DNA from: JBCCCJ01 sp039029315 | GTDB taxonomy: Bacteria; Bacteroidota; Bacteroidia; J057 | Assembly (NCBI GenBank): GCA_039029315.1 | Contig: JBCCGK010000051.1 | Location: forward strand, 11,960 to 75,959 | DNA length: 64,000 nt | Direction: 5' to 3' | Part shown: positions 8,981 through 17,780 of the stretch, piece after piece | Position numbering within the stretch: position 1 is the first letter of the stretch | Layout of the letters: each line of letters opens with the position of its first letter | Position numbers and translations under genes: made by a program | Notes under the pieces: model-generated | What the model saw: the letters and a program-made list of their open reading frames with translations, nothing else | Told to the model about the DNA's origin: nothing | Database searches by the model: none

Positions 8981-10480
8981 CTACCAGCCGAAACTATATG
9001 AGGCGATCATTCCTTTGGAGTATAGTCCCTTGATGGTGATATATTCCCCAGAAGCTTTGAGCGCTTCCTCCAGCTCATCCAGATCCTTGATTTCTTTCCC
9101 ATCCACTTCTGTAATCACAAATCCATCCTGGATCCCTCCTTTGGCCATTTTATCTCCTGCAACATTCACCATGACGCCTTTTTCAATATCCAATCTCAGA
9201 TATTCTTCTTCTGACAATGGTCTGAAGACACTTCCTTTATAGTCCAGTTCTCTAGGTGATTCATCAGAAGCGAGGAAGCTGTTTCTGGTAATTTGTTTGA
9301 GGACCACGACAAATTCCTTTTCGGTCTCTCCTCTAAAGGCCTTAACTCGTATCCGGTCTCCAGGTCGGTATCGACTTACCTGCTCCTGAAGTTCAGAAGA
9401 GCTGTTAACTTCTTTTCCATTCACAGAGACAATCACATCTCCCTTGATAATTCCTGCTTCGGCTGCCCCTAGGTCTTCATTGACCTGGCTTACATAGGCT
9501 CCTTTGAGGACGCTGAGATTAAAGCGTTCAGCCAGGGTCGCGTCTACGGGCTGAATCGATACTCCCAGGAATCCGCGCCGCACTTCCCCGAAGGCCAGCA
9601 AATCTTCCATGACTTTTCTGGCAATGGTGGCAGGAATAGCAAATGAGTAGCCCGCATAATAGCCTGTTCGAGAGGCGATTGCTGTATTTATTCCAATGAG
9701 ATCCCCATGAATATTGACCAATGCGCCCCCACTATTGCCTTTGTTTACAGCTGCATCTGTCTGAATAAATGATTCGATGGCAAATTCCGAATCTGCTCGC
9801 AACAAATTGATGTTTCTGCCTTTCGCACTCACAATTCCTGCTGTTACTGTTGAGGTAAGATCCATGGGATTGCCAACTGCAAGTACCCATTGCCCAACCT
9901 TCACTTCATCCGAATTACCAAAGGACAAGTGAGGCAGGTCCGCGGCATCGAGTTTCAGCAAAGCCAGATCTGTTGCCACATCTGTTCCGATGACACGCGC
10001 TGTAAATGTCCTGTTATCATACAGCGTTACTTCCACTTTATCGGCCTCATCTATTACATGATTATTGGTCGCGATATATCCGTCAGGAGAGATCAGTACC
10101 CCTGAGCCTGAAGCCATTCCTTGAGGATTGTTATCCAGATCATCTTCAAAATAATCTTTGAAAGGATTGCTGAAGAAATCTGTTTCTCTATTGTTCCTTC
10201 TCACTTCATATCGAGACTTGATATGAACCACCGCCGGGCGGGCTATCTCGGATGCAACAACAAAATCCATCGTAGCATCTGTCAGACTTTCCGACCGTTT
10301 TGGTTGAGGAGGCACCTCTACTTCTGTATAACTTGAGAAAGTGGTTGGTAATGCCGGTTGGGGCAGGTACACATAGTCTTTCTCAAAAAAATTCGCATAA
10401 ATTCCGGCACCAATTCCAGAACCAAGCAACACTAACAAGAAGCCTAAGCCTAACAGGATACTTAGTTTTTTTGTGTTCAT
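8981..10480 (-). CDS. HtrA/DegP-family serine protease with two PDZ domains
   Basis: 499 residues. An N-terminal membrane helix or uncleaved signal (residues 5-30) is followed by a trypsin-like domain with the complete triad: H141 (TNNHVID), D171 (TDLALLKL) and S250 (NKGNSGGAL). Two PDZ domains follow (about 300-385 and 415-490). Members degrade or refold misfolded envelope proteins in the periplasm. The second PDZ is shorter than the first. It stands alone between pdxJ and a divergent ABC ATPase gene. Whether it corresponds to DegP, DegQ or DegS cannot be decided here. Confidence 0.94.
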   Translation of the reverse strand: MNTKKLSILLGLGFLLVLLGSGIGAGIYANFFEKDYVYLPQPALPTTFSSYTEVEVPPQPKRSESLTDATMDFVVASEIARPAVVHIKSRYEVRRNNRETDFFSNPFKDYFEDDLDNNPQGMASGSGVLISPDGYIATNNHVIDEADKVEVTLYDNRTFTARVIGTDVATDLALLKLDAADLPHLSFGNSDEVKVGQWVLAVGNPMDLTSTVTAGIVSAKGRNINLLRADSEFAIESFIQTDAAVNKGNSGGALVNIHGDLIGINTAIASRTGYYAGYSFAIPATIARKVMEDLLAFGEVRRGFLGVSIQPVDATLAERFNLSVLKGAYVSQVNEDLGAAEAGIIKGDVIVSVNGKEVNSSSELQEQVSRYRPGDRIRVKAFRGETEKEFVVVLKQITRNSFLASDESPRELDYKGSVFRPLSEEEYLRLDIEKGVMVNVAGDKMAKGGIQDGFVITEVDGKEIKDLDELEEALKASGEYITIKGLYSKGMIASYSFGW

Positions 10481-10529
10481 AATACATTTGTAAGCAGGTT
10501 CGCAGGATGTTTTTTCCTACCTGTAATAC

Positions 10530-10561
10530 TCAATTTACAGACAAGAGGTTAAACACCCAAA
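10530..10561 (-). promoter_or_regulatory. possible promoter of the HtrA gene
   Basis: On the minus strand, TTTG (10558-10561), 20 nt, then TAAATTGA (10530-10537). The -33 box and spacing fit the Bacteroidota consensus, but the -7 box deviates at its last two positions. The expected transcript start is about 40-45 nt before the ATG. Confidence 0.3.
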
Positions 10562-10627
10562 TGAAAAAACGCATCTTTGGCACAACATTCTACGTAAAAA
10601 ACTCATAAATCACGATAATCTTAACAC

Positions 10628-11893
10628 ATGCAGCAATTATTTCATACTCAACGGCTCGCTGAGCTGCAAGACCTGTTAGCAGAAGGAGATCTCAGTCGAC
10701 TTAGCAGACGTTTACTGGATTTTCTCGCCGATGTCCCTGCTGGTGAACAAATTCGGGGAGAAGCCATCGCCCTCCGTGCGGCCTACAATGCTCATATTTC
10801 TCGGGAACAAGCTGACAGATCTACTGAAGAACTTGCTCGTCTCCATCATCAAGCCAATGATTTGATTGCATTTTTGCAGGAACAGTTAAGTGAAGACAAT
10901 GCTGATAGTCTCTCAACTGGTGATAGCTGGCTGACAGAAGAAGTATTGGATCAGGTAGAGCTACGGGACAATAGCATTGTGTTTGATGGCAAAAAAATCA
11001 GCAAACGCTTTGTCACACCCAAACATACCTTCGAGCTTCCGAATCTAGACCTCCAACTCAGACTCGGAGAGATCACTGGTATAGTAGGAGAAAATGGAAA
11101 TGGTAAAACGACATTGCTTCGGATTGTTGCCGGTGAATTGAGCGTGAGTAGTGGAACGGTTGCCTATCCCTGGTTTCCTGTACAAACAGGAGATTGGTAC
11201 CGAATCAAGCAACACATTGCCTTCATTCCTCAACACCTCCCTGCCTGGCAAGGATATCTGAAACAGAATCTCCACTTCGCTGCAGCTATTCACGGAATCA
11301 AAGGCCATCAAAATGAAACCCTGGTAGAATTTGTGATTCACCGCCTGGGCTTGACGAAATATGAAGACGCGCTATGGAGTGAGATCTCCAGCGGGTTCAA
11401 GCTTCGCTTCGAACTGGCTCGCGCCTTGGTCCGTCGTCCACATCTGTTGATCATTGATGAGCCGCTCGCCAATCTGGATATCAATACCCAGGAAGTATTT
11501 TTGCAGGATCTGAAATATTTGGCAAAATCCGTTCATCATCCGATGGCCATTTTGCTCAGTTCTCAACATCTTCATGAACTCGAAACGATTGCTGACAACA
11601 TCATTTTTATCAAAAATGGGGAAGCGCTTTACAATGGAAGCATGAAAGATTTTGGGCAGGATCGCCAGGAAAACATCTTTGAATTAAGCACCACAACCGA
11701 AAAAACTATTCTCAAGGAAGCACTTTCTCAATTGGAGGGTGTCACTATAGAAGATCGAGGGACTGCTCAGATTATTCGTACCCCCATTGACCTGGAAGGA
11801 AATGTCATTTTGGGAGCTTTGGTAAGTGCACAGGTACAAATTGGGTATTTTCGAGATATCAGTACTTCAACGCTTAAGTTATTTCGAGAATAA
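10628..11893 (+). CDS. ABC transporter ATP-binding protein with N-terminal helical adaptor-like domain
   Basis: 421 residues. Residues 1-90 are an all-helical region unlike a nucleotide-binding domain (LQDLLAEGDLSRLSRRLL); its pattern resembles the small effector-associated domains of Bacteroidota, an impression from memory. The ATPase follows: Walker A GENGNGKTT (154-162), Q-loop Q202, a degenerate signature ISSGF (253-257) in place of LSGGQ, Walker B LLIIDE (273-278) and H-loop H314. About 85 residues follow the core. The active-site residues look intact, so it should hydrolyse ATP. The next gene, 89 nt on, encodes a membrane protein that is its likely partner. Confidence 0.85.
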   Translation: MQQLFHTQRLAELQDLLAEGDLSRLSRRLLDFLADVPAGEQIRGEAIALRAAYNAHISREQADRSTEELARLHHQANDLIAFLQEQLSEDNADSLSTGDSWLTEEVLDQVELRDNSIVFDGKKISKRFVTPKHTFELPNLDLQLRLGEITGIVGENGNGKTTLLRIVAGELSVSSGTVAYPWFPVQTGDWYRIKQHIAFIPQHLPAWQGYLKQNLHFAAAIHGIKGHQNETLVEFVIHRLGLTKYEDALWSEISSGFKLRFELARALVRRPHLLIIDEPLANLDINTQEVFLQDLKYLAKSVHHPMAILLSSQHLHELETIADNIIFIKNGEALYNGSMKDFGQDRQENIFELSTTTEKTILKEALSQLEGVTIEDRGTAQIIRTPIDLEGNVILGALVSAQVQIGYFRDISTSTLKLFRE

Positions 11894-11982
11894 TCGTTTT
11901 CTCCCTTCCACATCTTTGTGTATATTTAGTAGCGTAAATTCAGACGTACTATATTTCTTTCTTTCACAACCACTTCAATCCT

Positions 11983-13248
11983 ATGTTGCGAAGACTTGAA
12001 TTCCTTGTTCCGCCTCTTCTCAAGAGAATTGACAGACAACTCCTGTTGCATCGTCCAGGCCTTTGGGCGACCAGATTACACTATGTTGCCTTCTATGGGA
12101 GCATCCTCTCCTTGTTAATGGGACTGTATACACTCATTCGTCCTATCAGCCTCCATAGTGTGCCCAATCCTGAAAACTACTTTGCTCTCCTGCTGTTGCC
12201 TGTAGCAGTTGGATTTGGGCTATGGGTCTATCATCTTACTTTTTTTCGTCTGGAACAATTTCAGGGAAAGAACTGGCGACTCAACAGTCTCAGGGATGAG
12301 TTGCTTCATTTGGGAGTTCTGGCATCATTGATCAGCATTCCGCTGATGTATGGCTACCAACTAAGCAACAGGATTGATCAAACAATTACAGAAAGTGAGT
12401 TGGCCCGAGATATTAATACCCTGAAAGTTGGAAGTCAGTTGTTTAAGTACGGGGTTCAATCTCCCAATGACTATCGGTTTACCAATATGGAGTGGTATAC
12501 GACGCTTCACTATGGATTGGAAGGAGAATATTTTGAATATGAGGTGATCCAGAAAAACCTCCCCTACTCTTCTTGTAAAAACCGACAACTGATCGAGGAA
12601 TTTCTGTTTGTCTTTGCCAAGTACACTGATTTTACAATCCCATTATCTTCATACGAGATTCTCGAAGCTTATCGAGATGAGCAGCCACTTCAGATTGCTG
12701 ACTTTGCTATGTATGAGCAGATGTTGAGGGAAAATATTTCCAACCTCGCTCAAGCAAAAACGCGATCATTCGCTATCATGGATGCGGATTTTCTCAAGTC
12801 CCTTGTGTTCATTTGCTTTATGCTCTGGCTGGGATTACAAGCCTTTCTCAAAACTAACTGGAAAAGCTTCCTTGGTGCGCTGATTGTCGGTGGCCTATGG
12901 TCATTGAGCATCGCTCTGACAGCCTCTATCCTGGATGCGAGCTTTCATATTTATCCAGAAAAGTTTGTCTTCATGCTCATGATGGCAGGTCTTGGATTCT
13001 TCCTCTATCAAGGATATCGACAAAAGAATACCAAACGCACGCATCAGTGGAAGGTCATCTCTCTGACTCTTGGGACGCTTATGCTTCCATTTGCTCCATT
13101 GATTATTGGCTCTTTCATTGATTCCAATATTTATGGCGATGCCTGGTTCAACATTTTGTTTGCAGGAATGGGCGTTTCCTTTATTACCTGGAATCTGACG
13201 CTTCGATCTCGATTTGTAGATTTGATGGCATCACCCAAAGAGAATTGA
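11983..13248 (+). CDS. polytopic membrane protein, likely partner of the preceding ABC ATPase
   Basis: 421 residues, not recognised by family. About three hydrophobic segments lie in residues 30-130 (for example SILSLLMGLYTLI), then a polar region of ~135 residues probably outside the cytoplasm, then about five more segments (~265-410). The number of helices and the adjacent ATPase suggest an ABC permease or membrane anchor of unusual design. No ABC-2 signature is evident. The last bases overlap the start of the outer-membrane protein gene (TTGA: start TTG, stop TGA), which indicates translational coupling. Confidence 0.7.
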   Translation: MLRRLEFLVPPLLKRIDRQLLLHRPGLWATRLHYVAFYGSILSLLMGLYTLIRPISLHSVPNPENYFALLLLPVAVGFGLWVYHLTFFRLEQFQGKNWRLNSLRDELLHLGVLASLISIPLMYGYQLSNRIDQTITESELARDINTLKVGSQLFKYGVQSPNDYRFTNMEWYTTLHYGLEGEYFEYEVIQKNLPYSSCKNRQLIEEFLFVFAKYTDFTIPLSSYEILEAYRDEQPLQIADFAMYEQMLRENISNLAQAKTRSFAIMDADFLKSLVFICFMLWLGLQAFLKTNWKSFLGALIVGGLWSLSIALTASILDASFHIYPEKFVFMLMMAGLGFFLYQGYRQKNTKRTHQWKVISLTLGTLMLPFAPLIIGSFIDSNIYGDAWFNILFAGMGVSFITWNLTLRSRFVDLMASPKEN

Positions 13249-15041
13249 TTCTTTCTGTATTTTCATACAAATTAATCCTTGCTACCCCATCAATCCGTTT
13301 GGTGGGGTATGCCTTTTGGAGTAGTTTGTTGTGTTTGGGGTGGAATGTCGGACTGACCCAGTCTATACAGATTAGTGGATTGCATTCAGCCAAACAGCTC
13401 AAGCAATTGGAACAAGCCTGGAGTCAGATTGAGGATTCTGCCAGCCTGCAACAAGCAGCAGATATCCATATCCTGACTCTCCACCAAAGAGGATTTTTGG
13501 AGGCGAAACTCATCGCGATCCAAGCTCATCTCCAAGCCTGGAAAGTTCAGTTTCAACAAGGGCCTCATTACCTCTATCGCACCATTGAGTTGGAAGGACT
13601 CACGCCCCTCTATAGTCAAAAAACTGAATTGGACCGATTGGCTGACAAACATGCCCCTGTCAATTGGGATGATCTGGAACAGCGGTTGAACAGTTGCCTA
13701 CAATTGTTTCAGGAAGAAGGGTATCCTTTTGCCAGTTTTCGGGAATTGGCAGTAAATTATGAAGCCTCAGGCCAGGACAGTATATGGGTAGATGTCCACT
13801 ATCTCTTTGATGCTGGCCCTTTGACCCATATAGACAGTATCGACATCACAGGCAATCATCGGGAGCGCGATCCATTCATCTATAGCTTGATCCGGCTCAA
13901 ACCTGGAGATTTGTACAATCAAAAAACCATTGCAGCCATTCCCGGCATCCTGAATAATTCCATTTATTATCAAAATGTCTCGCCAGCAAGGGTGGGATTT
14001 CACCCCAAGCGAGGAGCAAAAGTCATTCTTAATTTAGAACGCAAGCGAGCAGGAAAATTTGATTTGCTTTTGGGCTTACAGCCTCCTCAAAATAATACCC
14101 AACGGCTTGGATTTACAGGAACCATGGACATTGTTCTTGTGAGTCCTTTGCGGCAGGGCGAGTTGCTTGAATTTCGATTCGACTACCTGACAGCAGGTAC
14201 GCAACAAACAGAGGCACGTCTGATCCTGCCTTACATCCTGAGAACCCCCCTGAAGATTGAGGGAAGTTTTGAGATGCAGAAGCAGGAAGAGGATTTTCTC
14301 AATCTGAATACAGAGGCGATGCTACTCTATGCGATCAACCCATTTCTATCAGCCAGTTTTTTTGTCCGAACCAGAAATAGCCGCGTGTTGGATTCGACCC
14401 TCCGAGATACAAACAACAACTCTGCAAATCAGTTGGACGGCAATCGCCAATTGTTAGGTGCTGGCCTGGTGTATGAACAGCTGGATTATCGCAACAATCC
14501 CAGTCGTGGACTTGAAGCCCGTCTGGGATTGGCTATCGGCAGACGTACCATCCTCCCCAATCGGTTTATCTCACCCGAATTGTACGAGGGCAGGGATCTT
14601 GAGCAACCCATACGAGAAGCAGAGCTCAGTGTCAAATGGTATCGCCAACTATTCAGACGACAAGTTCTTCATCTGGGGAATCATACATATTGGTTGGGGA
14701 TGAAGGACTACTTGCGCAATGATCAGTTGCAAGTCGGAGGCAGCAAGAGCATCCGAGGATTCAATGAGAAATCATTTTTTACAAATTTTTATAGCTTTTT
14801 TACGGCTGAGTATCGCTTCCAACTGGAGCGTGATTCTTACCTCTTTCTCTTTGGAGATTATGCCTATCTCGAAGATCAGGTTCGAGAGGAAGTATTATTT
14901 CCTTATGGGGTAGGGCTCGGGATGAATTATGGAACGAAAGCAGGGATTATCTCCATTGTCTATGCGATCGGGAGTACCCGAGACATTCCATTTCAACCGT
15001 CAAGAGGACGAATCCACATCGGGATAGTGAATCAGTTTTGA
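13245..15041 (+). CDS. POTRA / BamA-TamA-like outer-membrane beta-barrel protein
   Basis: 598 residues starting at a TTG that overlaps the previous stop codon. In-frame GTG or TTG codons slightly further in would also keep the signal-like hydrophobic leader (residues ~20-38). Residues ~38-280 resemble POTRA repeats (IDSIDITGNHRERDPFIYSL; LKPGDLYNQKTI). The rest is a D15/surface-antigen barrel with the conserved VGGSKSIRGF motif, ending in an aromatic residue (NQF), as expected for Bam-dependent barrels. Gene coupling to a membrane protein and an ABC ATPase suggests an envelope-spanning assembly or export function. It is not the core BamA judging from its length and neighbours. Confidence 0.82.
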   Translation: MILSVFSYKLILATPSIRLVGYAFWSSLLCLGWNVGLTQSIQISGLHSAKQLKQLEQAWSQIEDSASLQQAADIHILTLHQRGFLEAKLIAIQAHLQAWKVQFQQGPHYLYRTIELEGLTPLYSQKTELDRLADKHAPVNWDDLEQRLNSCLQLFQEEGYPFASFRELAVNYEASGQDSIWVDVHYLFDAGPLTHIDSIDITGNHRERDPFIYSLIRLKPGDLYNQKTIAAIPGILNNSIYYQNVSPARVGFHPKRGAKVILNLERKRAGKFDLLLGLQPPQNNTQRLGFTGTMDIVLVSPLRQGELLEFRFDYLTAGTQQTEARLILPYILRTPLKIEGSFEMQKQEEDFLNLNTEAMLLYAINPFLSASFFVRTRNSRVLDSTLRDTNNNSANQLDGNRQLLGAGLVYEQLDYRNNPSRGLEARLGLAIGRRTILPNRFISPELYEGRDLEQPIREAELSVKWYRQLFRRQVLHLGNHTYWLGMKDYLRNDQLQVGGSKSIRGFNEKSFFTNFYSFFTAEYRFQLERDSYLFLFGDYAYLEDQVREEVLFPYGVGLGMNYGTKAGIISIVYAIGSTRDIPFQPSRGRIHIGIVNQF

Positions 15042-15343
15042 CACTGTTTAATACATCGTAACCGAAGTTTTTTGATGTTTTGTTGAACCCCTTCGCACTG
15101 GCCCGTCCCCTTACAAATGGGACTTCGCACAAGGCCTTTTCTGCTGAAAAGCAGGAAGATTATCGCCTGTCCCACCTCTTGAGGGGGGATATTAGGCGAA
15201 AAGGGGGGTTCAGGAAAAAATATAAGAAACTTATGTTCCACTGTATTTAACTATTGGAATAGGAAAGAGAAGGGGTAGATTTTGAGTTTTGACAAGCCCT
15301 TTTTTACTCGAACAACTTGTTTGCACAGATTCTTAGAGACTGA
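15042..15343. other. intergenic region with a dense cluster of hairpins
   Basis: No convincing gene; short minus-strand frames here lack coding character. From 15085 to 15211 the sequence can fold into a multi-branched structure: an outer stem GAACCCC (15085-15091) / GGGGTTC (15205-15211), and hairpins at 15105-15123 (GTCCC/GGGAC), 15136-15151 (CTTTTC/GAAAAG) and 15164-15198 (CGCCT...AGGCG enclosing TCCC-CCTC/GAGG-GGGA). It may be an interspersed repeat or a structured RNA. I see nothing in 15212-15343. Confidence 0.45.
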
Positions 15344-15374
15344 TTTGCATTTGTCAAGCTCCCTTTTCAATTTG
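15344..15374 (+). promoter_or_regulatory. candidate promoter of the zinc-ribbon membrane protein gene
   Basis: TTTG (15344-15347), 19 nt, TCAATTTG (15367-15374): one mismatch to TTTG-N19-TAnnTTTG. The ATG follows 5 nt later, so the transcript would be leaderless or nearly so. Confidence 0.45.
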
Positions 15375-15379
15375 TATAT

Positions 15380-16477
15380 ATGGCTGCCAAGCAAAAAAAA
15401 TCGAAAGCCCAGGAGTTATTTATCCACAATCATTGTCCGCAATGCGGGTCCAAGATGCGGTATGATGGTGGGGCCTTCAAGAAGTTGAAATGTACCAAAT
15501 GCTCTTATTCACGGGCTCTGAATAAAGATACAGATCAGGTAGTCAACCAACCATTGCATCAGGGTGTCAAGCTCAATCACTTTGTCAAAGGCATGGGGCT
15601 TCCCATGAAAGCATATTTCTGTCTGAACTGTACTGCTGAGATCGCGATGCACAAGGATAGTCCACTAACCACTTGCCCATTTTGTACAAGTGATGAGTTG
15701 GAACCAAGTGATCGAGACAAAGATGTATTCAAACCTTATAGCATGATCCCATTTACAGTCTCTCAGGATCATGCCCTCAAGGAACTCCGCAAATGGCTCG
15801 GATTTACTGTGCTGGGCGTTAATTTCTTTCCTGAAGATATTTTTGGCCTTCTTGAGCCACCCAAAATGCGGGGGGTGTATTTGCCCGTTTTTTTGTTCGA
15901 TGGATTAACCCGAAGTACCTGGTTTGGGGAGGCAGGCTTGAGTTTTATGGATGAAAAGAAAGGAAAAAAGATATCCAGAATGATGTGGGACCCTACCACA
16001 GGGTATTATGAGCATTTCTTTGAGAATCTGGATGTGGAGATTTCTGAAGGGATTGATGACCTCACTATGGAAGATATTCAGCCATATAACTACAGATATC
16101 TGGTGCCTTATGATACCCGGTTCTTACAGGACAACTGGACAGTAGAATTGTACCAGATTCCAGAGATTGAGGGGTTCAAAGCTGCAAATATGTTGATGGA
16201 CAATGAAATCATGACAGCAGCCCTTGACCGGATCATCGCTGATGATGTGAGAAAGCTAAAGATTACCTCAGAGAAACTCAGCATTGCCTTCAAACATGTA
16301 TTGATCCCCATTTGGGTTGGGAGCTATGTCTATCAAGGAGAAGTATTCCAGTTTATGATCAATGGCCAAAGTGGAAAAATCACTGGTGAAAAACCCCTCT
16401 CCAACTTCAAGTTGTATGTCGCCATGGGGATCGCCATTGCATTGATCACAGTTTTGGTCCTCCTCTTTTCCTGGTAA
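15380..16477 (+). CDS. double zinc-ribbon protein with C-terminal membrane anchor
   Basis: 365 residues of unknown function. Two zinc ribbons are visible: C19/C22 with C38/C41 (CPQCG...CTKCS) and C81/C84 with C99/C102 (CLNC...CPFC). A long soluble region follows, and a single hydrophobic helix sits at the extreme C-terminus (~345-365), suggesting a tail anchor with the ribbons in the cytoplasm. The double-ribbon layout recalls proteins loosely annotated as replication-factor-Y-like or TFIIB-type zinc ribbon proteins, but I see no helicase motif. It stands alone between two structured intergenic regions. Confidence 0.75.
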   Translation: MAAKQKKSKAQELFIHNHCPQCGSKMRYDGGAFKKLKCTKCSYSRALNKDTDQVVNQPLHQGVKLNHFVKGMGLPMKAYFCLNCTAEIAMHKDSPLTTCPFCTSDELEPSDRDKDVFKPYSMIPFTVSQDHALKELRKWLGFTVLGVNFFPEDIFGLLEPPKMRGVYLPVFLFDGLTRSTWFGEAGLSFMDEKKGKKISRMMWDPTTGYYEHFFENLDVEISEGIDDLTMEDIQPYNYRYLVPYDTRFLQDNWTVELYQIPEIEGFKAANMLMDNEIMTAALDRIIADDVRKLKITSEKLSIAFKHVLIPIWVGSYVYQGEVFQFMINGQSGKITGEKPLSNFKLYVAMGIAIALITVLVLLFSW

Positions 16478-16524
16478 GATTTTTGGTAGTGCAATACATG
16501 TAAGGCTGTCATCGGCACATAGCA

Positions 16525-16615
16525 ATGATCGGCAGACCATTGCTAGGTGGGATGTTATTGAAGCGGATGCCTTCCTATCTACGATTGGCAAAGCGAGAGA
16601 TGGTCTGCCGATCAT
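16525..16615. repeat. 91-nt palindromic element with perfect 16-bp terminal inverted repeats
   Basis: ATGATCGGCAGACCAT at 16525-16540 is exactly complementary to ATGGTCTGCCGATCAT at 16600-16615. The 59-nt interior has weaker complementarity (TTGC / GCAA). It lies between convergent genes and is far longer-armed than the terminators in this window, with no T-run. No target duplication is visible at the ends. A MITE, a REP-like element or an exported RNA hairpin are all possible. Confidence 0.6.
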
Positions 16616-16675
16616 CTCTACAAATATTCTGTCAGAAGATTAGCATTGCATTTGAACTACTACCAGATTTTTTTA

Positions 16676-16708
16676 GAAAAAAAAGAACCTGAAATAATTC
16701 CAGGTTCT
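16676..16708 (-). terminator. Rho-independent terminator of the CPBP protease gene
   Basis: An 8-bp stem (AGAACCTG 16684-16691 / CAGGTTCT 16701-16708), 9-nt loop; on the minus strand it is followed by an uninterrupted run of T residues (A-run 16676-16684). Confidence 0.85.
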
Positions 16709-16746
16709 TGTATCTGATAGGTTGAATGAGGAAAGCTCGCAGAGGA

Positions 16747-17706
16747 TCAGTACACCCACTCGCGATATTTCTCAATAAATGGTTTGTCAAATCGGATAAT
16801 GAGGAAAGTGAGGAAGAGAAAGACAAACATCCCGGCTAAGCCTTTGATGCTGCCAAAGAGGGGATTCTCTCCCCAAATGAAAAAGAAACTCAAAAGAGAG
16901 ATATTGTTCAGCACTCCGTGAAAAGTGGCGGAGGCATACACACTTCGTGTTTTGATGCTGAGATAAGCGAGCACATAAGCAAGGCTGACAGAGTATCCAA
17001 CCAATGCCAGCAAATCTCCCAAAATAGCCGTAGAGTTAAGCGAACTTAGATCAAATAGCAAAGGGATATACCACATTCCCCACAAGCTCCCAACAATCAG
17101 GTTACTCCCCATAAAACCCATAGATTTTGTCTCAGAGAGCATAAATCCTCTCCATCCAACTTCTTCTCCTACATTGAATAATAAATTGATGGTCGTCCCA
17201 CCGATGATTCCACCAATCAAAATCATGACGAACAAGGGCACAATCTCCGCCGGCATCTGGATTTCGGGGATGAGCATGACCTGCATCACATCTCCCACTA
17301 AGCCATCGATGCCTGTAAAGATGCTAGCCTTGCCAAATGGCATCAAACCGGCTCCCATGATGACTTCTCCAAATCCAGGAAGTCGCAACACATTTCCCAT
17401 AATGAATACGGTCAAGACCGTCCCAAAAACAACTCCTACAGGAAGCAATAGAGTCAATCCAATCCAGGAAAAGCTAAATCTTTTGCGGTTCCACCCATAA
17501 CGGGCCATAGACCCTTTATAGATATATTTTTGAGTAAGAATGGCAGCTCCAGCTGGTGCCCAACAATACAACATTAGCTTGAGAATTGGTTCCAGGATGG
17601 AGCCGTTTTCAAGGATCATTCCAGGAATGAACAAGCTAAGGATACTCAATCCAAATGTAAGGCCAAGGAATAGGAGTATTTTGGAATAATTCATAGTGGA
17701 TAGCAT
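16747..17706 (-). CDS. CPBP-family intramembrane metalloprotease
   Basis: 319 residues, about eight hydrophobic segments. The CPBP (Abi/CAAX-protease-like) motifs are present: EExxxR as GEEVGWRGFM and a later FHGVLNN carrying the second metal-binding histidine. The family includes Rce1-like prenyl-protein proteases and bacteriocin self-immunity proteins; the bacterial substrate is usually unknown. The start is at 17706, or at an ATG four codons inside. It is 74 nt from the DUF1415 gene on the same strand and has its own terminator. Confidence 0.88.
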   Translation of the reverse strand: MLSTMNYSKILLFLGLTFGLSILSLFIPGMILENGSILEPILKLMLYCWAPAGAAILTQKYIYKGSMARYGWNRKRFSFSWIGLTLLLPVGVVFGTVLTVFIMGNVLRLPGFGEVIMGAGLMPFGKASIFTGIDGLVGDVMQVMLIPEIQMPAEIVPLFVMILIGGIIGGTTINLLFNVGEEVGWRGFMLSETKSMGFMGSNLIVGSLWGMWYIPLLFDLSSLNSTAILGDLLALVGYSVSLAYVLAYLSIKTRSVYASATFHGVLNNISLLSFFFIWGENPLFGSIKGLAGMFVFLFLTFLIIRFDKPFIEKYREWVY

Positions 17707-17780
17707 GCTTGACGATGGTCGTACTCAATATAACGAAAAAATCTATACTTCGGATTCACTTTACCCAAAACTCTTATGCA

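Noticed and set aside
16747..17706. Abi-type phage resistance protein
   Set aside because: CPBP proteins are sometimes named Abi, but the context is ordinary chromosome with no other defence gene.
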